47,555 nucleotides of DNA from Candidatus Competibacteraceae bacterium (GCA_020444905.1 JAGRHQ010000005.1:1-47555), one strand, 5' to 3'. Positions 19,869 to 28,735 are shown, numbered from the stretch's first letter. Numbers and translations are program-made. The notes: generated by a model from the letters alone, not told the origin.

Positions 19869-20300
19869 TCAGGCCTTCTTGCGGCTGATCGGCAGGCTGG
19901 CGTCCTGCCAGGCATTCAGACCGCCGCTCAGGCTGTGTACATGGGTGATTCCGCTTTTCTTGAGCAAGGCACAGGCGGATTGCGCGGCGGCGCCACTGCG
20001 GCAATAGACGATCACCGGTTTATCGCCTGCCTTGGCCAACTCGCTAATCCGGTCTTTGAGCATTGCTGACGGAATATGCCGGGCTTGCGGAATGTGGCCG
20101 CCCTTGTACTCCCCGGCGTCACGAATATCCACGACCCAGGCATCCTGGTCGTTAATCAGCCGCAGCGCTTCGTTCGGGTTGACAGTGGTAATTCCACGCA
20201 CCCGGTGCAGAATCTCGGCGCCCATCAACATCCCCAGAATAGCGAATGCCGCCGCAAACAGCAGCCAATTCTGCAAGGCAAACTCAGTAAAATCACTCAT
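19869..20300 (-). CDS. Membrane-anchored rhodanese (YibN-like)
   Basis: This is a sulfurtransferase-type protein with one N-terminal membrane helix (about residues 10-30: LLFAAAFAILGMLMG) and a cytoplasmic rhodanese domain. The active-site loop is YCRSGAAAQSA, with the persulfide-carrying Cys near residue 100, and the domain also has the VVDIRDAGEYKGGHIPQA motif. YibN-type genes are typical neighbours of secB. Here it also follows a DUF2892 gene and an ArsR regulator, which recalls E. coli YgaP, a rhodanese fused to a membrane domain. Confidence 0.92.
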   Translation of the reverse strand: MSDFTEFALQNWLLFAAAFAILGMLMGAEILHRVRGITTVNPNEALRLINDQDAWVVDIRDAGEYKGGHIPQARHIPSAMLKDRISELAKAGDKPVIVYCRSGAAAQSACALLKKSGITHVHSLSGGLNAWQDASLPISRKKA

Positions 20301-20315
20301 ATCAAGTCAACTTTC

Positions 20316-20549
20316 TCAACGCATCGCGCAACCTGCCGGGTCACCGGCGCTCTTAACGCCCAGCTTCCAGAGGATCAGTTCCGCCGGGCAAAATCGGGTA
20401 AAACCGCTTTGAAACAGGTTCAGCCCGACAAAAGCGGTAAACCACAGCCAATAGCTGCTGTGATAAAGCGGACTGGCCGGTGCGCCCAGTAACAAAGAAA
20501 TCAGGACGAAAGCGCCCGCCATGATTCGAATGATTCGTTCGCTATTCAT
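20316..20549 (-). CDS. DUF2892 inner-membrane protein (YgaP membrane-domain type)
   Basis: The start MNSERIIRIMAG gives 77 residues; the frame is open further upstream but the family begins here. Two hydrophobic helices (about residues 8-24 and 31-48) are followed by LNLFQSGFTRFCPAE, a motif typical of DUF2892. In E. coli YgaP the same domain forms the C-terminal membrane part of a rhodanese. Here the two are separate genes 15 bases apart. The conserved Cys and a second Cys near the C-terminus could take part in sulfur handling, which is inference. Confidence 0.85.
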   Translation of the reverse strand: MNSERIIRIMAGAFVLISLLLGAPASPLYHSSYWLWFTAFVGLNLFQSGFTRFCPAELILWKLGVKSAGDPAGCAMR

Positions 20550-20578
20550 AAAAAACCTCGATTGAATTGCGTGGCAAT

Positions 20579-20884
20579 CTACAAATTTCGCGTGCAAAAC
20601 ACATCACGCATCATCTCGATCAACCGCAGCGTCCGGGCGTCTCCTACCCGGTAATAAACCCGGTTGGCGTCCTTACGACAGGCCAGAATGCCCTTATCGC
20701 GCAGAATCGCCAAATGCTGGGAGATATTGCTTTGGGAGGTGCCGACCTGTTCGACGATATCCTGGACGCTGAATTCCCGATCACTCAGCGTACACAGAAT
20801 TTTGAGACGCAATGGATGGGACATCGCCTTCATTGAGCGAGAGGCTCTTTCGATGTCATCATCGCGGGCAATCAGGCTGTTCAT
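20579..20884 (-). CDS. ArsR-family repressor, persulfide-sensor type
   Basis: This 101-residue winged-helix regulator has the ArsR signature MKAMSHPLRLKILCTL, a recognition-helix region TSQSNISQHLAILRDKGIL and the wing CRKDANRVYYRV. It lacks the ELCVCD metal site of ArsR/SmtB. Instead Cys31 and Cys97 are 66 residues apart, the same spacing as the cysteines that form the polysulfide bridge in BigR and SqrR. It heads the minus-strand cluster with DUF2892 and rhodanese, which supports sensing of reactive sulfur. YgaV is the likely E. coli counterpart. Confidence 0.85.
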   Translation of the reverse strand: MNSLIARDDDIERASRSMKAMSHPLRLKILCTLSDREFSVQDIVEQVGTSQSNISQHLAILRDKGILACRKDANRVYYRVGDARTLRLIEMMRDVFCTRNL

Positions 20885-20970
20885 CGGGAGATTACCCGCG
20901 TTGGCATGGCCCTATCTCAGACTGACCTAATCTCATTACGCGCCATAAAGCGGGTTATTTTCCAGAAATT

Positions 20971-21003
20971 TGATAAATCAGCATAACCGAATATAGCGAT
21001 ATT
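20971..21003. promoter_or_regulatory. Candidate operator upstream of the ArsR gene
   Basis: Two short palindromes lie in the AT-rich part of the gap: TGATaaATCA (20971-20980) and AATATagcgATATT (20990-21003). They are about 90-120 bases from the ArsR start and are candidates for autoregulation. No convincing promoter hexamers could be assigned. Confidence 0.35.
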
Positions 21004-21162
21004 GAGAAGCGCCCGCCCATGTCGCCGACATATTCTTCCCAGGAGGCGACTGGCGAAATCGCCGGTCTGGAGGTATGATCGCTCAGCGAAAGGCTAGGAA
21101 GATTGCAGCATTAAAAACTTAAAACCCTAATACTTCAGCATTCCCACATCAGGAGGCATTGC

Positions 21163-21909
21163 ATGTACAAACTTGTGCTCATCCGCCACGGTGAAAGCCA
21201 GTGGAACATGGAAAACCGTTTCACCGGCTGGGTGGACGTTGATCTGTCTGACAAGGGCCGCGAGGAAGCGAAAAAAGCAGGCCAGACTTTGAAAAAGGAA
21301 GGTTATATCTTCGATGTCGCCCACACCTCCGTACTCAAACGCGCCATTCATACGTTGTGGACGGTACTGGATGAACTGGATCAGGCATGGATTCCCGTAC
21401 ATCGGAGCTGGCGGCTCAACGAACGGCACTACGGCGCCCTGGCTGGCCTGAACAAATCGGAAACAGCGGCTAAGCATGGCGAAGAACAAGTCAAAATCTG
21501 GCGGCGCAGTTTTGACATTCCGCCCCCAGCGCTGGAAGCAAGCGACCCGTTGCACCCGAGCAATGATCCACGTTACGCCGAACTGGACCCGCGTGTGCTG
21601 CCTGGCACCGAAAGCCTCAAGCTCACTATCGACCGGGTGCTGCCCTACTGGCATGATGTCCTGGTGCCGACCATCCGTTCCGGCAAGCGGGTCGTGATCG
21701 CCGCACACGGCAACAGCCTACGGGCCCTGATCAAGTATTTAGACAACCTGTCAGACGAAGCCATCGTCGCGTTGAACGTCCCGACCGCCGTGCCGCTAGT
21801 CTATGAGTTGGACGCCAACATGCGACCCATCAAAAATTACTACCTCGCCGATCCCGAAGAGCTGAAAAAATTGATGGACGCCGTCGCTAATCAGGGCAAA
21901 GCGAAGTAA
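21163..21909 (+). CDS. gpmA: 2,3-bisphosphoglycerate-dependent phosphoglycerate mutase
   Basis: GpmA interconverts 3- and 2-phosphoglycerate in glycolysis and gluconeogenesis. It has 248 residues. The phosphohistidine motif is [18 protein letters not shown], near residue 10. The other active-site segments are [14 protein letters not shown] and [14 protein letters not shown] strong AGGAGG lies upstream. It is divergent from the ArsR cluster. Confidence 0.97.
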   Translation: MYKLVLIRHGESQWNMENRFTGWVDVDLSDKGREEAKKAGQTLKKEGYIFDVAHTSVLKRAIHTLWTVLDELDQAWIPVHRSWRLNERHYGALAGLNKSETAAKHGEEQVKIWRRSFDIPPPALEASDPLHPSNDPRYAELDPRVLPGTESLKLTIDRVLPYWHDVLVPTIRSGKRVVIAAHGNSLRALIKYLDNLSDEAIVALNVPTAVPLVYELDANMRPIKNYYLADPEELKKLMDAVANQGKAK

Positions 21910-21950
21910 GCGGCTGTACAAAAACCAGTTTATTGGTTGCATGAATCCCT

Positions 21951-21985
21951 GCTTGCGGGCGATAACTCCAAAATCGCCCGCAAGC
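21951..21985. repeat. 13-bp perfect inverted repeat after gpmA
   Basis: GCTTGCGGGCGAT (21951-21963) pairs exactly with ATCGCCCGCAAGC (21973-21985) around nine bases. It lies 40 bases after gpmA. The stem is very stable, but there is no T run, so it may be a repetitive palindrome or a Rho-independent 3' end protector. Confidence 0.75.
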
Positions 21986-22121
21986 GGGTTCCTAAAGCAG
22001 CAAACCTCTTGATAAAGCTTTGAGTAGGTTCCACTCATCTGTTTCGCAACATTTCAACCATTTCACTCGCTGGCAATGGCTGACTGAACAGGATAGTTCA
22101 GTTTCATGAAGTTTCTGGAAC

Positions 22122-23258
22122 ATGCGCGTCGCTATTGAACGCCAGAAATACCTGATTGACTACACTCTAGCAGCTCTGCTGCGGCGCAAGACTCGTAATC
22201 TGGGCTTGCTGCTGGTGTATACCCTGCTGGTTTTTCTATTCAGTTCGGTGCTGCTGCTCAGTCAGGGCCTACGGCGAGAAGCCGCCTTGTTGCTGCAAGA
22301 CGCCCCGGAAGTCATGGTGCAAAAACTGGTTGCCGGTCGTCATGATCTCCTACCGGAAAGCTGGCTGGAACCGTTGCGCCGCATTCGCGGAGTGGGTTCT
22401 GTACAAGGCCGCTTATGGGGCTATTACTACGATCCCGCAGTCAAAGCCAATTACACGCTGATGGTCGCGCCGGGGCGGGAACTGGCGGCGAATGAAATCC
22501 TGATCGGCGCAGCGCTGGCGCGCATTCGCCAAATTGGGGTTGGCGATTATCTCAGCCTGCGCGCCGCATCAGGTCAAGCACTGCCCCTGAAAATCACCGG
22601 GGTGCTGGACTCAGTCTCGGAGCTGCTTAGCACTGATTTGCTGCTGCTATCCGAAACCACATACCGGCAACTGTTTCAACTTCCTCCCGACGTTTTCACC
22701 GATGCCGTGCTGACCGTGCGCAATCCCCGGGAAGCGCCTACCGTCGCGCGCAAGATTGCCCTGGCTTTTCCGGAAAGCCGGCCCCTATTGCGTTCGGAAA
22801 TCCTGCGCACTTACGATGCCGTATTCAACTGGCGCGAGGGCATGGTCTTTGTCGCGCTGAGTTCTTTACTGCTGGCATTCATGATTCTGGCCTGGGATAA
22901 GGCCGCGGGCCTGAGCGCTGAGGAAAAGCGCGAGATTGGCATTCTTAAGGCGATTGGCTGGGAAACCGGCGATATCCTGACCATGAAACTTTGGGAGGGA
23001 ACGCTGCTCTCGCTCACCGCCTTTCTCGCCGGCTATACCTTGGCGTACTGGCAGGTTTTTTACAGCGGCGCCCACCTGTTCACGCCAGTGTTGAAAGGCT
23101 GGGCGGTGTTGTATCCCGAATTTCAATTAACGCCGGCAGTGAATCTGCAACAATTATTAGTATTGCTGGCAATGACGGTGCTGCCCTACATGGTGGCGAC
23201 ACTGATTCCGGGGTGGCGAGCGGCGATCAGCGACCCGGATGCGGTCATGCGCGGCTGA
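22122..23258 (+). CDS. FtsX/MacB-type ABC transporter permease
   Basis: The 378-residue membrane protein has the FtsX-like layout: a helix at about residues 27-47, a large periplasmic domain to about 240, then three C-terminal helices (VFVALSSLLLAFMILAW; TLLSLTAFLAGYTLAYW; LLVLLAMTVLPYMVATLI). The cytoplasmic EEKREIGILKAIGWETGDI segment is the typical coupling region that touches the ATPase. No ATPase or lipoprotein partner is adjacent, so the substrate is unknown. A 10-codon frame starting at 22106 in another frame overlaps its start and could be the original N-terminus. Confidence 0.85.
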   Translation: MRVAIERQKYLIDYTLAALLRRKTRNLGLLLVYTLLVFLFSSVLLLSQGLRREAALLLQDAPEVMVQKLVAGRHDLLPESWLEPLRRIRGVGSVQGRLWGYYYDPAVKANYTLMVAPGRELAANEILIGAALARIRQIGVGDYLSLRAASGQALPLKITGVLDSVSELLSTDLLLLSETTYRQLFQLPPDVFTDAVLTVRNPREAPTVARKIALAFPESRPLLRSEILRTYDAVFNWREGMVFVALSSLLLAFMILAWDKAAGLSAEEKREIGILKAIGWETGDILTMKLWEGTLLSLTAFLAGYTLAYWQVFYSGAHLFTPVLKGWAVLYPEFQLTPAVNLQQLLVLLAMTVLPYMVATLIPGWRAAISDPDAVMRG

Positions 23259-23309
23259 GTCAAACAGCATGACCATTACATACGGTCACCCGGAATTTAA
23301 AAAACATTT

Positions 23310-25325
23310 ATGATAATGAAAAATATAATCTATAATTCCGTTTTAATTTTTTGTATGCTTGGAGCAACAACCGTTGCACTGCATGCCCAGGTTGCGCCTG
23401 ATCCCCAGATTATTGAGCAACTACTGGCATTGGATCTGGACCAATTGCTGAACCTGGATGTGACCTCCGCTGCCCGTAAACCACAAAAACTGGCTGAAAC
23501 CGCCTCGGCGGTCTACATCATTACCCAGGATGATATCCGCCGTTCTGGCGTCACCAACATTCCCGAAGCCCTGCGCCTGGCCCCAGGCGTTCAAGTCGCG
23601 CGCATCGGCGCTGATAAATGGGCCATCACCATTCGCGGTTTTAATGGCCGCTTCTCCAACAAGCTGTTGGTGCTCATGGATGGTCGCTCGGTTTACGATC
23701 CACTGTACTCGGGCGTATTCTGGAACGCGCAGGACTATGTGCTGGAAGATATCGAGCGCATTGAAATCGTACGTGGGCCGGGCGCGGCGCTGTGGGGCGC
23801 CAATGCCGTCAACGGAGTGATCAACATCATCACGAAACCGGCGGAACAGACCCAGGGGATGTTAGTCGCCACCCACGCTGGAACTGAAGATCGCGGCGGA
23901 CTGGCGATGCGTTACGGTGGGCGCTGGGGTGAAGATACCGCTTATCGGGTGTACGCCAAGGGGTTCAAACGCGAGGCCAGCATCACCCTTACTGGTCAGG
24001 ACGCCAACGATGCATGGCAATCGGAACAGGCTGGCTTTCGCGTGGACAGCCGCTTAAGCGCTGAGGAACAATTCACCGTGCAAGGCGATATGCACCGAGA
24101 TGTGGCAGGTGATCTCGCTGCGCTTTATAGTCTGTCGCCACCCTACGGTTTTCAGCTCCATGACGACTGGACGATGCGGGAATATAACTTTTTAACCCGC
24201 TATCGGCGTCGCACTGGAACGACCGATAATACCTTGCAGCTTTACTACAGCGACTCATTCAAGGGCACCGATGCCGATGTCAAATTCGATGTCCGCAGCT
24301 TTGACTTAGACTGGCAACAGCAGTTGCTGTCGACCGGGCGGCATGACTGGCTATGGGGACTCGGTTACCGGTGGTTGCAGCACTCCTATAACGGCGAACC
24401 CTACGCGATGTTGCAACCCGAAAAGACGGATTGGCAATTGTTTAGCGGCTTCGCGCAGGATGAAATTGAGCTGACGCCGCAATGGTTTTTAACGCTAGGC
24501 GCTAAGCTGGAGCATAACGACACAACCGGCTGGGAATTCCAGCCCAGCGCCCGTCTGCTCTGGAGCCTGGCGCCGAACGAAAGCCTGTGGGCGGCGATTT
24601 CACGAGCGGTACGCACCCCGTCGCGCGCCGAAGCGGGCGTCATCGCCAACTACCAGGTATTTCCGCCGTTCTCCCCCGGCAATCCTGGCGATCTGCCCGT
24701 GCAAGTCCGGGTTTTTGGCGACCCGGCCATTGAAAGCGAGACGGTGATCGCCTATGAAGCTGGCTGGCGACGGCAATGGGATGCCCAACTCTCTACCGAT
24801 CTGGCGCTGTTCTGGAACGATTATGACCAACTGCGCTCGGTGACGCCAGGCGCGCCCTTTCTGGAATTTGCATCGATACCGCATCTGGTCTTGCCGTTCA
24901 CCTTGAACAACGCTCTGAGCGGCCACACTTATGGCCTGGAAATGGCTGTTGACTGGCGCCCCCATAAAAACTGGCGCTTACAGGGCAGCTACAGCTATTT
25001 GCGGATGAGCATTGACGATTCGGGCAGCACTGAAGGCAGCAGTCCGCGCCACCAATTTTCGCTGTTATCATCGCTGGCACTGTCCCCGCGAGTGGAACTG
25101 AGCGCTTGGTTGCGCCTGGTTGACGAACTGCCAGCGTTAGGCATTCCCGCATACACTAGTTTGGATGCGCGGCTGGCCTGGTCGCCGCTTCCCGATCTGA
25201 CTTTTTCCTTGGTCGGTCAAAATCTTTTGGATGATCGACACCCTGAGTTTAACGCCGATGCTGAAGGACAAGTACTCGGCGAGATCGAACGCAATATTTA
25301 CCTCAAAGCCCTCTGGCGATTTTGA
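23310..25325 (+). CDS. TonB-dependent outer-membrane receptor
   Basis: The 671-residue protein has a signal peptide ending near HAQ (about residue 27), then a plug domain (AETASAVYIITQDDIRRSG to VNGVINIITKP, about residues 60-180) and a beta-barrel ending in an aromatic residue (IYLKALWRF). The plug motifs GFNGRFSNKLLVLMDGRSVY and IERIEIVRGPGAALWG are clear. The substrate cannot be told from sequence. ATG codons at 23310 and 23316 are both possible; the first codons are very AT-rich. It is followed 12 bases later by a YfiR-like gene, a common pair. Confidence 0.92.
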   Translation: MIMKNIIYNSVLIFCMLGATTVALHAQVAPDPQIIEQLLALDLDQLLNLDVTSAARKPQKLAETASAVYIITQDDIRRSGVTNIPEALRLAPGVQVARIGADKWAITIRGFNGRFSNKLLVLMDGRSVYDPLYSGVFWNAQDYVLEDIERIEIVRGPGAALWGANAVNGVINIITKPAEQTQGMLVATHAGTEDRGGLAMRYGGRWGEDTAYRVYAKGFKREASITLTGQDANDAWQSEQAGFRVDSRLSAEEQFTVQGDMHRDVAGDLAALYSLSPPYGFQLHDDWTMREYNFLTRYRRRTGTTDNTLQLYYSDSFKGTDADVKFDVRSFDLDWQQQLLSTGRHDWLWGLGYRWLQHSYNGEPYAMLQPEKTDWQLFSGFAQDEIELTPQWFLTLGAKLEHNDTTGWEFQPSARLLWSLAPNESLWAAISRAVRTPSRAEAGVIANYQVFPPFSPGNPGDLPVQVRVFGDPAIESETVIAYEAGWRRQWDAQLSTDLALFWNDYDQLRSVTPGAPFLEFASIPHLVLPFTLNNALSGHTYGLEMAVDWRPHKNWRLQGSYSYLRMSIDDSGSTEGSSPRHQFSLLSSLALSPRVELSAWLRLVDELPALGIPAYTSLDARLAWSPLPDLTFSLVGQNLLDDRHPEFNADAEGQVLGEIERNIYLKALWRF

Positions 25326-25337
25326 GAGGGCGCACAC

Positions 25338-25886
25338 ATGGCAGCCCATTCCCTGTTCTCCGCACGTTTTTTTCATCGATGCAGCGGCTTGTTTGCCGGT
25401 TACTTGTTCATTTCTGCAATTTCCGCTCAAACTCGGGAACCGACCGAGTTTGAATTGAAAGCGGCGCTGCTTTACAACTTTGCCCTGTTTACCGAATGGC
25501 CGACGCGCCGTTCAGAGAGTGTCTTCAATCTGTGTTTGTATGGCCAGGATCCCTTTGGCGTCGCTATCCAGGTATTGGCGCAGAAATCCATACGGGATCG
25601 CCCGATTCGCGTTCAGCATCTGAATCAATTGACCGATATCGATACTTGTCATCTCCTTTATATTCACTCATTAGAGTCTTCACAATTTAATCAGTTAATA
25701 GTGCGGGTCCAGGGAAAACCGGTTCTCACCGTGACCGATATTCCAATGTATCATAATTACAGCATCATTAATCTGGAAGTGGAGCAAAAGAAAATCCGGT
25801 TTGACATTGATGTATCAGCCGCTAATCGCGCTGGTTTGTCACTCAGCTCTAAGCTGTTGCGCTTGGCGCGCCAGGTTCATCAATAA
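25338..25886 (+). CDS. YfiR/DUF4154 family periplasmic protein
   Basis: The 182-residue exported protein has a hydrophobic signal (about residues 17-30, ending AISAQ). The DUF4154 pattern follows: FELKAALLYNFALFTEWP, LCLYGQDPFG, then VLTVTDIPMYHN and KIRFDIDVSAANRAGLSLSSKLLRLA. In Pseudomonas YfiR represses the diguanylate cyclase YfiN from the periplasm. Here no cyclase or sensor kinase follows, so its partner lies elsewhere or is absent. It is probably co-transcribed with the TonB receptor and ends four bases before the convergent Uup gene. Confidence 0.88.
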   Translation: MAAHSLFSARFFHRCSGLFAGYLFISAISAQTREPTEFELKAALLYNFALFTEWPTRRSESVFNLCLYGQDPFGVAIQVLAQKSIRDRPIRVQHLNQLTDIDTCHLLYIHSLESSQFNQLIVRVQGKPVLTVTDIPMYHNYSIINLEVEQKKIRFDIDVSAANRAGLSLSSKLLRLARQVHQ

Positions 25887-25889
25887 CTG

Positions 25890-27779
25890 CTAGGTTTCCT
25901 CCAGCTCGGCCCAGCGTTCATACGCCGCCTCCAGCTCCGCCTCCAGCATCCGCAACTCCTCCAACCGCTGGGTTACTGCTTCCGGGATTTGCTTGTAAAA
26001 CGCTGGATCGGCGGCTAATGTCTGCAATTCCTGCTGGCGTTGTTCCAACTTTTCGATGCGCGCAGGCAATTGTTCCAGCTCCCGACGCGCGTTATAACTG
26101 AGTTTGCCCGGACTGGCCGGTTTCGGCGTGGACGGCGGTGCAGGTTGGGCCGGTTTGACCGACCGGGCGGGCGGCGGCGCCGGGATGGGTCGCTGGCGCA
26201 ACCAGTCGCTGTAACCGCCGACATATTCGCGCACGACTCCGTTGCTTTCGAACACCAGGCAGCTTGTAACCACGTTATCCAGAAACGCCCGGTCATGGCT
26301 GACCAGCAACAGCGTGCCACTGTAATCCAACAGTAGCTCTTCCAATAGCTCCAACGTTTCCAGATCCAAATCATTGGTGGGTTCGTCCATGACCAGCAGA
26401 TTGGCCGGCTGACTGAACAGTCGCGCCAGCAACAGGCGATTACGCTCGCCGCCGGACAAGGATTTGACCGGTGAACGCGCACGTTGGGCCGTGAACAGGA
26501 AATCGCCGAGATAGCCGATCACATGCCGCTCACGCCCGTTGATCGTCACGGTTTCCCGACCTTCGGCAACGCTATCCAGCACCGTCTGTTCGGGATCGAG
26601 GCGCTCGCGCAACTGGTCAAACCAGGCGATTTCCAGTTTGGTCCCCAGCCGAACTTGCCCTTCATCCGGCGCTAATCGACCTAATAACAAATTCAACAGG
26701 GTGGTTTTGCCGGAACCGTTTGGACCGATCAGACCAATGCGATCGCCACGCACGATCTGCACCGAAAAATCACGAATCAGCGGCGTCGCCTGCCAGGCAT
26801 AGCAAAGGTTTTTCGCTTCGATCACCAATTTGCCGGAGGTCTCCGCCTGTTCCAATTCGAAGCGGGCTTTACCGGTGCGCTCACGACGGTGAAGGCGTTC
26901 CTCGCGCAGAGCCAGCAACGCCCGCACCCGGCCTTCATTACGAGTTCGCCGCGCCTTGATGCCCTGACGAATCCAGGTTTCTTCCTGAGCCAGATTCTTG
27001 TCGAATTTGGCGTTGTGCCGGGTCTCGATGTCTAGCAGCGCCGCTTTTTTCTCCACAAACGCTGCATAGTCGCCTGGCCAAGAAGTCAACGCGCCGCGAT
27101 CCAGTTCCAGCAACCGGGTCGCCAGCCGTTGCAACAGCGCACGGTCGTGGGTAACAAAAAGCAAACCGCCGCGAAATTCCAGCAGCTCTTCCTCCAGCCA
27201 CTGGATGGTTTCCAAATCGAGGTGGTTAGTGGGTTCATCCAGCAGTAAAATTTCGGGTTCGCCGACCAGCGCCCGCCCCAGTAGCACCCGACGCCGCCAG
27301 CCACCGGACAGTTCCGCTAGAGGCGTATCCGCCGGCAATTGCAGACGAGTGATTACGGTTTCCACTCGCTGCTGCCAACGCCAGCCATCGCGCGCTTCCA
27401 GCTCATGTTGCAGGCGCTCCACGCGCTGCAACTGTTCTGACGTAGCCTCATGCGCCAGGCGCACCACCGCCTCGTGATATTCAGCCAACATTTCACCCAA
27501 CCCTACCAAACCACTGGCGACGACTTCAAAGGTGGTAGCCGTGGTATCTGCCGGCAATTCCTGCGTCAGAGTGGTGATCCGCAGACCCGGCTGACGCCAG
27601 AGATCGCCAGTATCAGGTTGCAAGTTGCCGGTCAGCAAGCGCAGTAGGGTCGTCTTGCCTGCGCCATTGCGGCCGATCAGGCAGATGCGCTCGCCCGCAT
27701 CCAGTTGGAAACTGACGTCATCTAGCAGTTTTTCAGCGCCGAAAGCGATGGAAAGATGATCGATGCTTAACAGAGGCAT
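25890..27779 (-). CDS. uup: ABC-F family ATPase Uup
   Basis: This soluble protein with two ABC domains acts on ribosomes or DNA intermediates rather than in transport. It has 629 residues: Walker A GRNGAGKTT (near 37) and GPNGSGKTT (near 353), signatures LSGGWRRR and LSGGERNR, and Walker B LLLDEPTNHLD and LVMDEPTNDLD. The linker has the Uup segment EETWIRQGIKARRTRNEGRV, and a C-terminal coiled coil (ELEQLPARIEKLEQRQQELQ) follows a Pro-rich stretch; that coiled coil separates Uup from other ABC-F members. Confidence 0.94.
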   Translation of the reverse strand: MPLLSIDHLSIAFGAEKLLDDVSFQLDAGERICLIGRNGAGKTTLLRLLTGNLQPDTGDLWRQPGLRITTLTQELPADTTATTFEVVASGLVGLGEMLAEYHEAVVRLAHEATSEQLQRVERLQHELEARDGWRWQQRVETVITRLQLPADTPLAELSGGWRRRVLLGRALVGEPEILLLDEPTNHLDLETIQWLEEELLEFRGGLLFVTHDRALLQRLATRLLELDRGALTSWPGDYAAFVEKKAALLDIETRHNAKFDKNLAQEETWIRQGIKARRTRNEGRVRALLALREERLHRRERTGKARFELEQAETSGKLVIEAKNLCYAWQATPLIRDFSVQIVRGDRIGLIGPNGSGKTTLLNLLLGRLAPDEGQVRLGTKLEIAWFDQLRERLDPEQTVLDSVAEGRETVTINGRERHVIGYLGDFLFTAQRARSPVKSLSGGERNRLLLARLFSQPANLLVMDEPTNDLDLETLELLEELLLDYSGTLLLVSHDRAFLDNVVTSCLVFESNGVVREYVGGYSDWLRQRPIPAPPPARSVKPAQPAPPSTPKPASPGKLSYNARRELEQLPARIEKLEQRQQELQTLAADPAFYKQIPEAVTQRLEELRMLEAELEAAYERWAELEET

Positions 27780-27800
27780 GAATGGATCGAAAAATAAACA

Positions 27801-28157
27801 CTACAATCGAATTGTTGCTGGACGAGAGACATCATTCTCAATAAATAGCGGCGCCGTTTGCAAAGCATCAGGCATTTCACCTGATGGGAGACGGTACATC
27901 AAGGTTCGCGCCTGGGTTTCCTGCATCGCCTGGCTTTGTCGCAGAGCATCGGCCAGCAGCAGAAGGAATATCTCTTCAGCGTGCGCGCGCCAGTATCCCT
28001 CATCGGCAAGGATGGGAGCAGGTGAGGCAATAACCGGGCGAACCGGCGCAACAGGTAAGTAGAGCAGGGCGGTCAGCAATGCGCCGCATAGCGTCAGCAG
28101 CGAGGCGGGTAGCAGGTAAAGACCAAAAGTTCCAAAACGATCAATAAGATTACGCAT
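27801..28157 (-). CDS. Hypothetical single-pass membrane protein
   Basis: The 118-residue protein is not recognised. It has one strong hydrophobic helix (about residues 12-34, YLLPASLLTLCGALLTALLY) after a short basic start, so it is likely membrane-anchored with the rest in the periplasm. The remainder has an Ala/Leu-rich helix (EEIFLLLLADALRQSQAMQE) and no known motif. It lies upstream of uup on the same strand. The long AT-rich gap before it could hold its promoter. It is a reasonable but not certain gene. Confidence 0.55.
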   Translation of the reverse strand: MRNLIDRFGTFGLYLLPASLLTLCGALLTALLYLPVAPVRPVIASPAPILADEGYWRAHAEEIFLLLLADALRQSQAMQETQARTLMYRLPSGEMPDALQTAPLFIENDVSRPATIRL

Positions 28158-28193
28158 GACGACCCCCGACTATGCTGGTTGGATAGCGAATCT

Positions 28194-28268
28194 TTGTACA
28201 AGTTTTCGTTGAAAATCCATACAAACTCTTAGGTATCATCAAAGTTTTTGTCTGAATTTTTTGTACAA
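28194..28268. promoter_or_regulatory. Pair of TTGTACAA palindromes
   Basis: The 8-base palindrome TTGTACAA occurs at 28194-28201 and 28261-28268, 67 bases apart, upstream of the minus-strand membrane-protein gene. A repeated palindrome at about six helical turns could be an operator pair; a regulator is not known. Confidence 0.3.
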
Positions 28269-28317
28269 CTATTATAACCAAGCATAACACAAGGATTTTA
28301 AAACGCAAGCCGGCGAG

Positions 28318-28416
28318 ATGCTGTTCATTCCCCATCCATTTGCAGGAGACGAGGAACTGAACACCTTAATGCTGGTCGAGTATGTTAGTCGCTACGCGAA
28401 TGAATACAAAAGATAA
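28318..28416 (+). CDS. Possible 32-residue small protein or gene remnant
   Basis: An ATG frame encodes MLFIPHPFAGDEELNTLMLV followed by EYVSRYANEYKR. The composition is protein-like, but the start lacks a ribosome-binding site and the frame opens only 10 codons upstream. It may be the tail of a decayed gene. No homologue is recognised. Confidence 0.2.
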   Translation: MLFIPHPFAGDEELNTLMLVEYVSRYANEYKR

Positions 28417-28712
28417 TTAAAAAGATAAAGGATTTTTTATATTCTAGCGGTCTAAACTTGCCATTAGTCGAAATAAAATTAAGGCTGATTCTGTGCAATA
28501 TGTCCTCCTAAAAGCTATCCTTTTGCAAACGGACCTGCTGAGCAAGCTCTATGTCAGGGAAGGATTTTAGTGACAGTGTGTCGTCGATTTGCGAATAGAG
28601 CTGCATACTTACCGGATGATGGGAAGGCATCGCCGGGAATTGAGAACAGCGGCATAATCATCAGGATACTGTCTCTGCTGATTATTATGGATGTTCTTAC
28701 GTCCGTTTTGGA

Positions 28713-28735
28713 GGATTGAATATGAATTTCAATCC
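28713..28735 (+). promoter_or_regulatory. Hairpin covering a ribosome-binding site
   Basis: GGATTGAA (28713-28720) pairs perfectly with TTCAATCC (28728-28735). The left arm overlaps the Shine-Dalgarno GGAGG and the seven-base loop contains the ATG of the 12-codon leader frame. If formed in RNA it would mask that start. Confidence 0.5.
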
